25,062 nucleotides of DNA from positions 1-25,062 of the IMG/VR virus record IMGVR_UViG_3300025806_000206; one strand, written 5' to 3'. Both the position numbers and the translations under genes were made by a program. Shown piece by piece: positions 13,715-22,151 of this stretch. How positions within the stretch are numbered: position 1 is the first letter of the stretch; the number at the start of each line of letters is the position of its first letter. The DNA comes from a virus. The notes under the pieces were generated by a model. It worked only from the letters and a program-made list of their open reading frames with translations. It was not told the DNA's origin and did not search any database.

Positions 13715-14094
13715 CAGAGCACGCCAATCAGATTAACTGTAACAGTGCTAATCCCTGAACGCACCTGGACGACCTGCGGGGGGCCTTCGTACCTGTACTT
13801 ATTCCCAAAAGTCTTTGCGTCAATCTCACTTGTATTGCCCTCCCAGCCTTTCGCGTAACCACTAGGCATAAAGTCAAACGTGCCAAACGTCCCCTGTTCT
13901 TCTTCGTAGTGGTCTAGAAACAGCTCAGCGCTGTAGTCCGGAATGTTTGCGTAAGTCAGGGACAGCTTCATGTTGGTGCGGTTGCTGCCGTACAAAATCC
14001 TATGCTCAACGCCGTTTTGACTCTTAAAGACCTTGACGGGAAAGTCGCCAGCGTCAAACGTGCGAGCGGTAGGGATTAAATCAGGGAAAGCCAT
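13714..14094 (-). CDS. Minor tail protein, lambda gpM-like, 126 aa
   Basis: A short beta-rich protein with AGDFPVKVFKSQNGVEHRIL, then YGSNRTNMKLSLTYANI, ELFLDHYEEEQGTFGTFDFM and VVQVRSGISTVTVNLIGVL. A signal-free start, a central ILYG...LSLTY...F..HY...GTF..F pattern and about 110-130 residues fit lambda gpM-type tail-tip proteins, which help join the tube to the tip. Unlike in lambda it is encoded after the J-like gene. It overlaps J by one base (TAATG at 14094). The assignment is by pattern and position. Confidence 0.55.
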   Translation of the reverse strand: MAFPDLIPTARTFDAGDFPVKVFKSQNGVEHRILYGSNRTNMKLSLTYANIPDYSAELFLDHYEEEQGTFGTFDFMPSGYAKGWEGNTSEIDAKTFGNKYRYEGPPQVVQVRSGISTVTVNLIGVL

Positions 14095-17000
14095 TAGACA
14101 TCCTCCACTTCTACAGAGTTGGGGTCTTCAACGAATTTGGCAAGCTCACTAGCTCCATCACTAGTGCAATTATGCTCGGAAGCCACAATATCCACTGTGC
14201 CCTCCTGAGAAAACGTTAACTGCTCAACAACATAAACGTTTTCGCTCTTGTTGCCGTCTTGGACAGTGAACACAGAATCGTGGAATCTGGTGTCAGCCAC
14301 CCTCCCACCGCTAATTTCCATCTGTCCATCTTCTACGTCTTCTGAACCTACTTGGAAGAAGGTGACGTTATACATTCCATCAGGGAGGCTTTCGACACTT
14401 GTCACCGCCCCGGATGAACTGACCGTACCATTTTTTGAGCTTCTATACGGAGAAGACTCAGTAATGACCTTAATGTATGAACCCGCTCTTAAATTTAAAC
14501 CTTCTATCGTCGTTGAAAAACTAATTGTATGAGTGACAAACTTACGAAGACCTAAGAAGTATTGCGCGACCTTAACAGCGTGACCCCTAGACGTGCAGAA
14601 CCGTGTCAAATCAAAATTCTCTTCCGGCAGGTTTGCTGATGGGCTACCTTTTATTTTTACTTTCATAACTCTTTCTTCTGGGAGTTTATTACGCGACTCA
14701 AACCGATACCGAACCGTGGCTGTAAAGTTTCTGCGCTCTTCGCTTCTTAAATATTCGAGCTTGTAGCTGTCTTCCAAGATGTTGCCTGACGTGAACAGCT
14801 GATCAATTGGTACTGGCCCGGTGTTGATGTGACCGCTTGCTTTGTTATACGGGAGAGCTGGCAGCAGAGAAAATTTCCCATCCATCATCACAAAGTTGCA
14901 CAAGAAATAAGGCGCAGTGTCTATGATGTATTGACGAAGATTTGTGCGTTCTGTAATCGCTCCATTAAAAAATAATTCTTGCTGGTGAATGAACCTAGCG
15001 GCCTCTCTAAAATCATCTACGTTTAGCAAGAACGCATTATCTGGGGTCATGCCCATAAGATTGCCCGCTCCGCCTTGCCTGTCGGTCAGCAGGTAAAAGA
15101 CAAGGTCGGAGTATAAGTGGCTTGGGCCAAACGAAGCTTGGTAATACAAATCGCCTGGTTCGTCATAAGGGTTATTTACAGAAGCAGTCGTATCAGGGTG
15201 CAAACGTTTAACAGGTATCCCCTGCCCGATCCAGCAACGCAGCTGATCCAAGCTTGTAAAGTTACGGCTAGCCTTGAGCGATAACCCGGCAATTGTTAAA
15301 CCGTTATATTCTGGAACTTTGCTATTAGGCAAAACTTCGTTGACGTAAACAATACTGTGCTCAGGCTCTGATTCGTTTGATTTTTGCACCAAACCTCTAT
15401 AGAAACTTAGATCTGCATACTGACTATGATTTTCAAATTCGGTATCTCCTGTTAACTCAGACGTGCCAGGAACAGTCACAAGATCAGCGACCCTGTATTG
15501 AAAACCTACTTGGTTATAAGTCCAGTAGAAAGCGTTATTGGCAGGAGAAATGGTCTCGGTGTGCGTAAAAGTTTCTTCCTTATTCCAATCGCTTGTCGTG
15601 TAACCGTCATCAATAACTTCGACAGGGCCAGAAAAATTCCACTTCTTTGTCAGGCCAGTAAAGTGGCCCGGAGGCAAACTCATCACCTCAACATTAAGTC
15701 TGATTTTTATTCTTTTATTTCCTTCTTGAATGCTTTTAATTGCGCTGTTTTTTGTACCAAGTGCAAGATTTTCTGCATCACCAAAAATGTCGTAGAAGTA
15801 GCCACCCATGCGCCCTTCAGGCACGCTTGTGGTATTAATGTCCGTAATCCTGTAATAAAACCCGGACCACCGAATTTCTTGGCCAGAGGGATGGTTGTTT
15901 CTGAAATTATTGCTGCTTGGATAAGGCGAATTAGAGTATCCTGGCTGCTCTGTGCCTTCTGTCGAACCCTCTCCGCGCCTAATAAGAATAAGATCGTTCT
16001 TATTAAACCCTGGAGAGCTACCAATTACTTGAGCACTAAGTATATTCCAAACATAAGTTTGGCCTTGGTTCACTCTTGCATAGTGGTCAGCTTCCAATCG
16101 TCGCTTGTTGACCGTCCATTGCACCCTTATCCATCTATTGCCGGGCAAATCTTCGCGAGTGTTTAAAGTTCTTTGTGTTCCTTCACCGCCTGGATAATTA
16201 TCAGGATTGCCAAAAATTGCAAAGGTAAAAGAACCCATCCTGCCGGGAGGCTCCAGATTGCCTGCGTTCCGGTCTACGACCATTGAGATGGCCCGGCGAA
16301 ATACACCACCCTGATCCGCAGGTCTTGCAGAATTTGGTTGTACCGCTGAAGGCACCGTGGTCTGTTGACCAACTATTCTGGTTCTTGGGTTGCGTAAAAA
16401 TTCTTTGTTCTTTTCAATATCTTTCTTTCTAATCCGGGAGCCAGCCATTTCTATTTCAAATTTTCCAAGACCTGGAACATCCTTATCTTCAAAAATAAGG
16501 GGTTTTTCTACATCAGATATTGACGCAGAGAGAAGAATCATTCCCTGATCGTCAGAGAGCTGCGCCACCTCAGATGCCGCAACTGACACAAACTTAAATT
16601 CAAGCTCTTTAGGCTCTCCTTGTGGATGCTTGAACCTAATAAAATTGTATTGATCGACAGGCGTGCTGCCCCTGACAACAAAAAATAAATTTATACGTCT
16701 AAACCTAAAAGCATTCCCACTGCTATCTACGCCAGCTTCACGAACGTAAACTTGAAACACAGAAGACCTGACAATTGAGCCTGTGTACGTTCCAGAGCGC
16801 ACTGATACTTCGTTCTTTTGAAATTCGTCTAACTGGTCTGGAGTGGGCAGGTTGTTAAAAGAGCAAATACCATTTAACCGTTGAAAAACTCTACTTCGGA
16901 TGCCTATCTCAGTTACAACAGCGGGCTTGTTGTTTCTGACGATAGCGGTAGCAATTCTTGTTACGGGATAAAATATAGGCTTAACCCCACTCCCATCAGC

Positions 17001-18536
17001 AATAAAGTCTTTTTCAGGATCTATAACTTCATGGTCGTTTACGAAACCAATTCTTGCGTCTTGCGACTCTTCAGTATCAATACACCTTAAGCTAATTTTT
17101 TGAGTCATATTAATCGTAGGGTCAAACCGTTGATGCCTGCGCCCTATAACCACGAACAATACGTTGCCTACAGCAAATTGCTCTCCAACCTGCATTGCTG
17201 CATCGGCTGCAATCTGCTCTGCCTCGACCGTAGCGTTAATGTCATCGACATTTTCACCGCCTCTATTCTTGCTGCGCTGATACTTGTCTTCCGGAATTTC
17301 TCCTTTCTTGATTTCAAATTCAACAATGTCGCCAACATCAACTCGATCTCTTTCCGTTAAGTTAGTACCTGGCACGTCAAGCACTGTTCCGTTTGTTCTT
17401 ATAAGTGCGCTTAAACCCATGCGGGGGCTGTACTGACGACCTTCGCCATCCATATAAAACCGCCGTACTTTTTTTAACAGATCTTCGTCGCCTATGTCAA
17501 AGTTTGAATCCTTGTCGCCAGTAATCTTCATTTGGCGCAACGTTAATGCGTGCTTTTGCTTGTCCTCAGTTCCCTTAATGATTGGCACAAGCTCAAAATT
17601 TACCCTGTAACCAGTGCCATTGGGAATAGCCCCGTACACCCCAAACTGAGTGTTATTAGTAGGCGAAAACGCATGACAAAAACTTTTAGATTTGGCTCCC
17701 GTATCGCTTGGGCATTCAAATACATCATCATCAAGCGCATACTCAAACGGATCTCCTTTACTTGGATCGCCAGCCGATCCATAAAAAAGATTTCTCCGCT
17801 CCAAACGGTTAAAGCCTGACGCTGAATCAGTTAGCCCATCCGTCCGCATCGGTGAGTTTCGCTTCCAATAAAACGCAAAAAAGTCGTTAAACAAAATATC
17901 TAAGGCGTTGTTGCCGAGAAAAATACCTTCAAGCTCAGGCTCAATAATCCCATCAGGGCTGACACCATCGGCAAAACCGTGTTCGCCAACAACAAACATC
18001 AGCTTGGCTGATTGCTGCGTTCCATGGCTAAACATCCGGGACCAAACCAGCTTTGGCGTAACCAACATCCCGCCAACTTTTTTAGCCTTGACATAACGAC
18101 CAAAAATGATCGGTATGGGAGAACCGTAATCTGCAAGCTCATTTAAGCTGTCAAATCCACGGCTTGGGACGAAACGGCTTGCAGCATTGATGCTGCCAAG
18201 GTCTAGCTGTGATCGTTTTGAAGCTTCAGGTGCTTTTGGCTTTGGCGTCAGCAGGTATGAAACGCCAGTTAATACAAGACTGACCGCAATACTTACAATT
18301 GCGGCGGTTATTGGATCGCCGTTAACTACATGAGGAATGTGTTCATATTCTGCAGGTCTTAATCGACCACGCCGCCTTACTTCAGCCGCAAATAGTTGAT
18401 ACTCTTCTTTTGTGATTCCAATTGTCTTGATTAATTCTCTTTCGTACGGAAGCAGTGGTACGTCGTAAACAGTTGGACCGAAGACCATTGCACCTTCTTT
18501 GACATTCGATTTACGTACAAAATTCCCGTCTGCCAT
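14094..18536 (-). CDS. Tail tip/host-specificity protein, J-like, 1480 aa
   Basis: This is the largest tip protein. Residues 17-70 form a helical head (YDVPLLPYERELIKTIG). Residues 75-96 are a hydrophobic segment (ITAAIVSIAVSLVLTGVSYL) of the kind seen in J- and I-type tip proteins. From about 130 the hub begins (ELADYGSPIPIIFGRYVKAK, GGMLVTPKLVWSRM, KLMFVVGEHG, GIFLGNNALD). Residues 764-1019 hold two copies of a GRMG-x5-IFG domain. About 1165-1360 corresponds to the phage-tail hub domain of J proteins (FREAARFIHQQELFFNGAI, LEYLRSEERRNFTATVRYRF, ARLRAGSY-type GLNLRAGSYIKVI). It closes the tail distally and is expected to contact the host or the fibres. The start at 18536 overlaps the NlpC-like gene by 106 bases; an ATG at 18488 is an alternative. 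Confidence 0.8.
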   Translation of the reverse strand: MADGNFVRKSNVKEGAMVFGPTVYDVPLLPYERELIKTIGITKEEYQLFAAEVRRRGRLRPAEYEHIPHVVNGDPITAAIVSIAVSLVLTGVSYLLTPKPKAPEASKRSQLDLGSINAASRFVPSRGFDSLNELADYGSPIPIIFGRYVKAKKVGGMLVTPKLVWSRMFSHGTQQSAKLMFVVGEHGFADGVSPDGIIEPELEGIFLGNNALDILFNDFFAFYWKRNSPMRTDGLTDSASGFNRLERRNLFYGSAGDPSKGDPFEYALDDDVFECPSDTGAKSKSFCHAFSPTNNTQFGVYGAIPNGTGYRVNFELVPIIKGTEDKQKHALTLRQMKITGDKDSNFDIGDEDLLKKVRRFYMDGEGRQYSPRMGLSALIRTNGTVLDVPGTNLTERDRVDVGDIVEFEIKKGEIPEDKYQRSKNRGGENVDDINATVEAEQIAADAAMQVGEQFAVGNVLFVVIGRRHQRFDPTINMTQKISLRCIDTEESQDARIGFVNDHEVIDPEKDFIADGSGVKPIFYPVTRIATAIVRNNKPAVVTEIGIRSRVFQRLNGICSFNNLPTPDQLDEFQKNEVSVRSGTYTGSIVRSSVFQVYVREAGVDSSGNAFRFRRINLFFVVRGSTPVDQYNFIRFKHPQGEPKELEFKFVSVAASEVAQLSDDQGMILLSASISDVEKPLIFEDKDVPGLGKFEIEMAGSRIRKKDIEKNKEFLRNPRTRIVGQQTTVPSAVQPNSARPADQGGVFRRAISMVVDRNAGNLEPPGRMGSFTFAIFGNPDNYPGGEGTQRTLNTREDLPGNRWIRVQWTVNKRRLEADHYARVNQGQTYVWNILSAQVIGSSPGFNKNDLILIRRGEGSTEGTEQPGYSNSPYPSSNNFRNNHPSGQEIRWSGFYYRITDINTTSVPEGRMGGYFYDIFGDAENLALGTKNSAIKSIQEGNKRIKIRLNVEVMSLPPGHFTGLTKKWNFSGPVEVIDDGYTTSDWNKEETFTHTETISPANNAFYWTYNQVGFQYRVADLVTVPGTSELTGDTEFENHSQYADLSFYRGLVQKSNESEPEHSIVYVNEVLPNSKVPEYNGLTIAGLSLKASRNFTSLDQLRCWIGQGIPVKRLHPDTTASVNNPYDEPGDLYYQASFGPSHLYSDLVFYLLTDRQGGAGNLMGMTPDNAFLLNVDDFREAARFIHQQELFFNGAITERTNLRQYIIDTAPYFLCNFVMMDGKFSLLPALPYNKASGHINTGPVPIDQLFTSGNILEDSYKLEYLRSEERRNFTATVRYRFESRNKLPEERVMKVKIKGSPSANLPEENFDLTRFCTSRGHAVKVAQYFLGLRKFVTHTISFSTTIEGLNLRAGSYIKVITESSPYRSSKNGTVSSSGAVTSVESLPDGMYNVTFFQVGSEDVEDGQMEISGGRVADTRFHDSVFTVQDGNKSENVYVVEQLTFSQEGTVDIVASEHNCTSDGASELAKFVEDPNSVEVEDV
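15480..16247 (-). repeat. Tandem duplicated domain in the J-like protein
   Basis: Copy 1 (residues 764-900) runs from GRMGSFTFAIFGNPDN to SGFYYRITDI. Copy 2 (908-1019) runs from GRMGGYFYDIFGDAEN to VGFQYRVADL. The conserved start, the middle (RWIRVQWTVN against KRIKIRLNVE) and the end occur in the same order, so this is an internal duplication at protein level. Confidence 0.65.
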
Positions 18537-18802
18537 GTGACTGCGAATGCCCAGGATTGCTGCGGTAACAGCAGAATGTCCCCATCATACTCAGGCTTCT
18601 TGACCCGAAAACCCCACTTCAACAAATCACGCGATACTTCCCATTTGCTTGCCTCGTACCAGGACTGCTTAAACGGCGGCGGTTCAATGCCGATATAACC
18701 CAAAGCCTTGTAGCAAAGGTGGATACAGTCGATATAACCATCGCTGCCGTCAGCGCCTAGCCGATACGGCATCCCAATTAGATCACTGCAATCGGACACC
18801 AT
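18431..18802 (-). CDS. NlpC/P60-like tail assembly protein, gpK-like, 123 aa
   Basis: Short protein with GMPYRLGADGSDGYIDCIHL, where Cys26 after Asp25 is in the place of the NlpC/P60 nucleophile. PPPFKQSWYE and KPEYDGDILLLP follow, then AFAVTWQTGILYVN. In active family members a histidine precedes the last block (H-x-G-I/V); here Phe or Ala occupies that place, so the catalytic pair looks incomplete. Position between the tip protein and the J-like gene matches gpK-type peptidases of lambda-like tails, which may cut peptidoglycan during entry. The gene overlaps its neighbours by 20 bases (upstream) and 106 bases (J-like gene). Confidence 0.65.
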   Translation of the reverse strand: MVSDCSDLIGMPYRLGADGSDGYIDCIHLCYKALGYIGIEPPPFKQSWYEASKWEVSRDLLKWGFRVKKPEYDGDILLLPQQSWAFAVTWQTGILYVNRMSKKVQWSSVQLFTTYHCFRTKEN

Positions 18803-19289
18803 TACTAATTGGCAGGTTGCCTACAAGTGTTTGAGTCAAAGATCGATTTGGCACGTCCGTACCAACAGCATCCAAGACAGAACTAAGCTCTATGTTGAGC
18901 GAAACGTTGTCCCACTGTCCACCACTGACGACACCTGTGTAAGTGTGAACAACAGTAGCGCCAGGACTGGTCACTGTCTGATCTTCAACAGAAGTGGAGT
19001 TTTCAATAATTAACACCTGAACCATCATTTGGTAGCTTTTGATAACTGCGTCCCTACCCCACTCCCTCGTCAAAGCATTGTTTGGGAAAACAAGGGATGC
19101 GTCCATCCCATCGCCTGTGCGGTTAACAGTGACGCCAGAAAAACCAAATGGCACAAACTGAAAATTCGTATTTACATTGTCAGCGCCAGTGTGAGTCATG
19201 TTTTTCCCAATAAAAAAGTTCTGAAAGCGGAAATCAGCACCGCCTTCAATCACAATTTGCAAGGCATGACCAAATGCAAAGCTTGTCAT
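18783..19289 (-). CDS. Tail tip protein (DUF1833/gpL-like), 168 aa
   Basis: A beta-rich protein: ADFRFQNFFIGKNMTHTG, then FQFVPFGFSGVTVNRTGDGM, ASLVFPNNALTREWGRDAV, VQVLIIENST, WDNVSLNIELSSVLDAVGTD and LTQTLVGNLP. The order after the tape measure and before NlpC/P60 is that of minor tail proteins M/L. The VLDAVG-x-D-VP-x-R-x-LT signature is one I associate with cyanobacterial phage tail-tip proteins. The ATG overlaps the tape measure stop by four bases (ATGA at 19286-19289). It probably forms the ring between tube and J. Confidence 0.6.
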   Translation of the reverse strand: MTSFAFGHALQIVIEGGADFRFQNFFIGKNMTHTGADNVNTNFQFVPFGFSGVTVNRTGDGMDASLVFPNNALTREWGRDAVIKSYQMMVQVLIIENSTSVEDQTVTSPGATVVHTYTGVVSGGQWDNVSLNIELSSVLDAVGTDVPNRSLTQTLVGNLPISNGVRLQ

Positions 19290-21562
19290 AGGCCCAACCT
19301 CTTACGCGTACCACCGCTCATTTGTAACCTCTTTAACGTTTGCTGTTCACCCTGTTTAGCACCTTGGCTGGCGGCTTGCCTCATGCCAGATTGGAACTGA
19401 TCAGCGGTTACATAGTCAACGCTGTTGATACGTTCCACGGTGTAGCGAACGTCGATTGGTGCGGCGACTGCTGTTCCGCCACCGCTGTCTTCCGCTCCAC
19501 CGCTACTGGTAGGAATAACGCTGTTTCCGCGTGAGCCGCGTGAATAACGCGACATGCTTTCACGCATTTTGGATTCAGGGATGACGTACTCAGGCTCACC
19601 ACCCTCACCAATCAATGCGTTGGTTGGCTTGTTGACAAAACCGCCTTCTGCGAAGGGGCTAACCATTCCGCCGCCAATTTGATTGACACTAGTAAGCCCT
19701 GTGCCAAAAGGATCAGTAGAGCTGCCACCACCACCAGGCATTGAAACACCCAGTGCCTTCATGATCGTGCCGTACAAAATCATTGCTAACTGCTGAGCAA
19801 TAATCTTTTTCGCCATTGCTAAGAAGTCAGAAGCAATAGATTTCAACATGTCTGCTAATGCTTCTTGCCCAGTTTTGGCACCAGTAACAACATCCCCAAA
19901 AGCATTCGCAAAAGCACTGCCCATTGATGTAGCAGCAAATGCAACTTGGTTTTGTGTCTCTAAAAGCTTTTCAAGCTGCTGTTGCATCTGGAAGCCAGGG
20001 TCAGCTTCAAGCCGACGTTGCGCTTCTTCTTCTTGGCGCTTAGCTTCTTTCGCTGCTTTTTTATTTGCTTCGTCCGTAACCTTTTGCTGTTTTTCGCGCC
20101 GATCTAAAATATCTTGTTCAAAACCAGCCGCCGCTTCTAATAGTGCTATTTCTTCTTCACGCGGCAATAAGTTAGCTTCTGAAATTTTTTGCTTTTCAAT
20201 TTGAAAATTAAGAACAATTCGTTCTGCTTCAGTTAAAGCATCTGACTGACCAAGCAAACGCTTGTTTAAATCAAATAACTCTTGCGACATATCAACACGC
20301 TCTTTTGCTGCAGCGCCGCCACCAGAATCTTTGGTTGGCAAAGTAATAGGCGAAGTCCCCGTAGCGCTTGAAGCAATATCAGCGGCACTGGCCGGGAGTT
20401 GTCCAGGCACAGCCCCGCGGGCAATGGCTAGACGCCTTGACAGCTCACGCTCAAGAACTTCCTCACGAAACTGTTGAGCCTCAGTAGACCTTCCAAACGG
20501 GCCTGGTTTGCCAAATTTATTGTTCGTCTGCAAAGTTGCTGCTTGTTCTGCCGCAAGCCGTGCAGCAGTAGTTTTGCCGCCAGAGGAAACGCCCTCAACA
20601 ATGTTGCCAACAGTTTTTGCGACACCAGCAAGCAACCCACTGATAAATCGAATAGCAGGCTCAAGCTGTCTAATAACGGTGCCTAGTTCGGATATTGCAT
20701 CAGTAATCGCAGGTATTGCACTTTCAGTAGCCGCAACCTGAGCATCTTCAACTGCATTTTGGAACTCTTTAATTTTTGCAGCAGGACCATTTAATGCCTG
20801 AGCAAGACTTTCAGCACCATCAGACTCAATGCGCTTAAGTGCCTTAATAACAATGTCACTTGTTAGCAACCCTTGGGCTGCATATTCTTTTAGCTTGCCT
20901 GCGGCAATCCCTGTCTCATCAGAAATAGCTTGAAGGACTAATGGAGCTTGTTCTGCAATGCTGCGGAACTCATCGCCACGCAATGCGCCAGAGCCTAAAG
21001 CTTGCGACAACTGCGTAAAGGCGGCAGAGGCTTCTGCGGCTGTTGCCCCACCAAGGACTGCTGCGGTTCTGAAACCACCAAAAGTCGAAGTTATATCTTC
21101 TAAGGAAACACCAAGCGGTCGCAAACGTGCAAAAGCATTTGCAAGTGATTGATTTGCTTCTGTTTGACTAAGTTTAAATTTCTTTGCTGCCTGCGCTGCA
21201 GCATTTTGAAGGCCAGCTACTTCGCCAAAACGTTTTCCTAGCAGTTGAATCCTGCGTTCTGATTCAAGCCTTGCTATACCAGTTTGAACACTTTTAAATC
21301 CAGCAAAAGCAACAGCAGCCTTGACGATCCCACCACGCAACCCGCCCATGCTTCTACCAAGCCGGGCAGCATTGCTTTCAAGATCCCGAAAACTTCTTAT
21401 GCCATTTCGACCCATTCGTTGGAATGCGGCCTCAACGTCCCGCGCACTTTTTTGATTTTTCTTTAACGCTTGATCAACTTTTTTACTGTGTTGCTCAACC
21501 TTTCGCAGCGGATTAATAGCCTTAGCGGCTTCGACGATCAGTTCTACGTTCGCTCTTGCCAC
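19286..21562 (-). CDS. Tape measure protein, 758 aa
   Basis: The frame starts with GTG at 21562, with GGA six bases upstream; no in-frame ATG precedes it. The N-terminal 110 residues are a charged coiled coil (VEQHSKKVDQALKKNQKS). Residues about 100-270 match the tape-measure N-terminal domain (GGATAAEASAAFTQLSQALG, SGALRGDEFRSIAEQAPLVL, GKLKEYAAQGLL). Further helices follow, including an EAKRQEEEAQRRLEA stretch, and then a C-terminal part with hydrophobic helices (FLAMAKKIIAQQLAMILYGT) and GGFVNKPTNALIGEGGEPEY, common at tape-measure ends. At the usual 0.15 nm per residue the tail would be about 110 nm long. It follows the frameshifted chaperone gene, as in most long-tailed phages. Confidence 0.9.
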   Translation of the reverse strand: MARANVELIVEAAKAINPLRKVEQHSKKVDQALKKNQKSARDVEAAFQRMGRNGIRSFRDLESNAARLGRSMGGLRGGIVKAAVAFAGFKSVQTGIARLESERRIQLLGKRFGEVAGLQNAAAQAAKKFKLSQTEANQSLANAFARLRPLGVSLEDITSTFGGFRTAAVLGGATAAEASAAFTQLSQALGSGALRGDEFRSIAEQAPLVLQAISDETGIAAGKLKEYAAQGLLTSDIVIKALKRIESDGAESLAQALNGPAAKIKEFQNAVEDAQVAATESAIPAITDAISELGTVIRQLEPAIRFISGLLAGVAKTVGNIVEGVSSGGKTTAARLAAEQAATLQTNNKFGKPGPFGRSTEAQQFREEVLERELSRRLAIARGAVPGQLPASAADIASSATGTSPITLPTKDSGGGAAAKERVDMSQELFDLNKRLLGQSDALTEAERIVLNFQIEKQKISEANLLPREEEIALLEAAAGFEQDILDRREKQQKVTDEANKKAAKEAKRQEEEAQRRLEADPGFQMQQQLEKLLETQNQVAFAATSMGSAFANAFGDVVTGAKTGQEALADMLKSIASDFLAMAKKIIAQQLAMILYGTIMKALGVSMPGGGGSSTDPFGTGLTSVNQIGGGMVSPFAEGGFVNKPTNALIGEGGEPEYVIPESKMRESMSRYSRGSRGNSVIPTSSGGAEDSGGGTAVAAPIDVRYTVERINSVDYVTADQFQSGMRQAASQGAKQGEQQTLKRLQMSGGTRKRLGL

Positions 21563-21586
21563 GACTGATCCAGCACTAGCCCTATC

Positions 21587-22116
21587 CTACCGCCGTCTTG
21601 TTTTTGCGCGATCCATTGCCTGCTGTTCCCGTTCACCCTTCAACTCGTAGTACGCAGCAAAATGCACAAGCTCCGCATCGGTTAGTTCCGTACGAAGCCT
21701 GCTAAGCGTCATTCCCAATTCGCAGCACAAGAAGAACTCAAAATTGAGCCAGTTGTCCTGCTTTAGTCGTTTTTTGCTTCTTCAAGGTCAGCCTCTTCAC
21801 CAAGGCCAAACAAGAACAGCTCAAGCTCGTTCAATACAGACTCAGGCAACTGCCGTTGCAGCTTTGGAGCGTCGGCAGAAACAAAAGCCTTTGAGCCATC
21901 TTCAAGCTCTGCCATCTGGCACAGCATCTGCGTGCTGATGTCTAATGCTTCTTCAGTGCCAGAAAGGCTTTGTGCTTTCTTGCGGTCAGCGCGTGTGATC
22001 GGCTTAAAAAACAGATCAACAACTTTCTTGCCTTCAGCGTTTTTTAGTTCAAACTTGCGGCGCTGGTTGAGATCAAACGCCCCAACCAGCAGATCGACGG
22101 TGCGATTTTGAGCCAT
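21587..22116 (-). CDS. Tail assembly chaperone fusion, gpGT-like, by -1 frameshift (176 aa)
   Basis: Reading 22116-21769 in frame, slipping back one base and continuing 21769-21587 to TAG adds 60 residues to the first 116. The extension reads RLKQDNWLNFEFFLCCELGM, then TLSRLRTELTDAELVHFAAY, then YELKGEREQQ and a basic end. The TLSRLRTELTDAEL...FAAYYEL block fits the gpT-type (DUF4035-like) chaperone domain. The second frame lacks an early start codon and ends 24 bases before the tape measure GTG. The layout is that of lambda G/GT, where the fusion recruits tube subunits to the tape measure. Confidence 0.85.
21763..22116 (-). CDS. Tail assembly chaperone, gpG-like, 117 aa
   Basis: The zero-frame product begins MAQNRTVDLLVGAFDLNQRR and contains FKPITRADRKKAQSL and LPESVLNELELFLFGLGEE. 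It is a soluble helical protein of normal gpG size, located between the tail tube and the tape measure. By analogy with lambda it coats the tape measure during tail assembly and is absent from the virion. Its last codons contain the slippery sequence, so a fraction of ribosomes make the longer fusion described separately. There is no Shine-Dalgarno sequence in the 35-base gap before the ATG. Confidence 0.8.
   Translation of the reverse strand: MAQNRTVDLLVGAFDLNQRRKFELKNAEGKKVVDLFFKPITRADRKKAQSLSGTEEALDISTQMLCQMAELEDGSKAFVSADAPKLQRQLPESVLNELELFLFGLGEEADLEEAKND
21769..21775 (-). other. -1 ribosomal frameshift slippery site A AAA AAC
   Basis: The codons GCA AAA AAC (21777-21769) hold a canonical X-XXY-YYZ heptamer, two codons before the zero-frame TAA. 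After slippage the -1 frame opens directly into a gpT-like domain. No stimulatory stem was established by eye. Confidence 0.85.
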
Positions 22117-22137
22117 TAAATAAAAGCTTGCGCTTAA

Positions 22138-22143
22138 ATTATA
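22138..22143 (-). promoter_or_regulatory. TATAAT box in the gap between tail tube and chaperone genes
   Basis: The 35-base gap on the minus strand contains a perfect TATAAT. The best -35 at the right distance (ATGAAC) is poor. It could be a late promoter that resets expression after the highly expressed tube gene, or it may be chance in an AT-rich gap. Confidence 0.3.
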
Positions 22144-22151
22144 GACCTAAA

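Noticed and set aside
15498-16166. Long open frame (222 codons) on the plus strand opposite the J-like gene
   Set aside because: It lies wholly antisense to a well-supported 1480-residue gene, has an atypical composition (Cys, Ile and Arg rich) and no recognisable motif, so it is a shadow frame.
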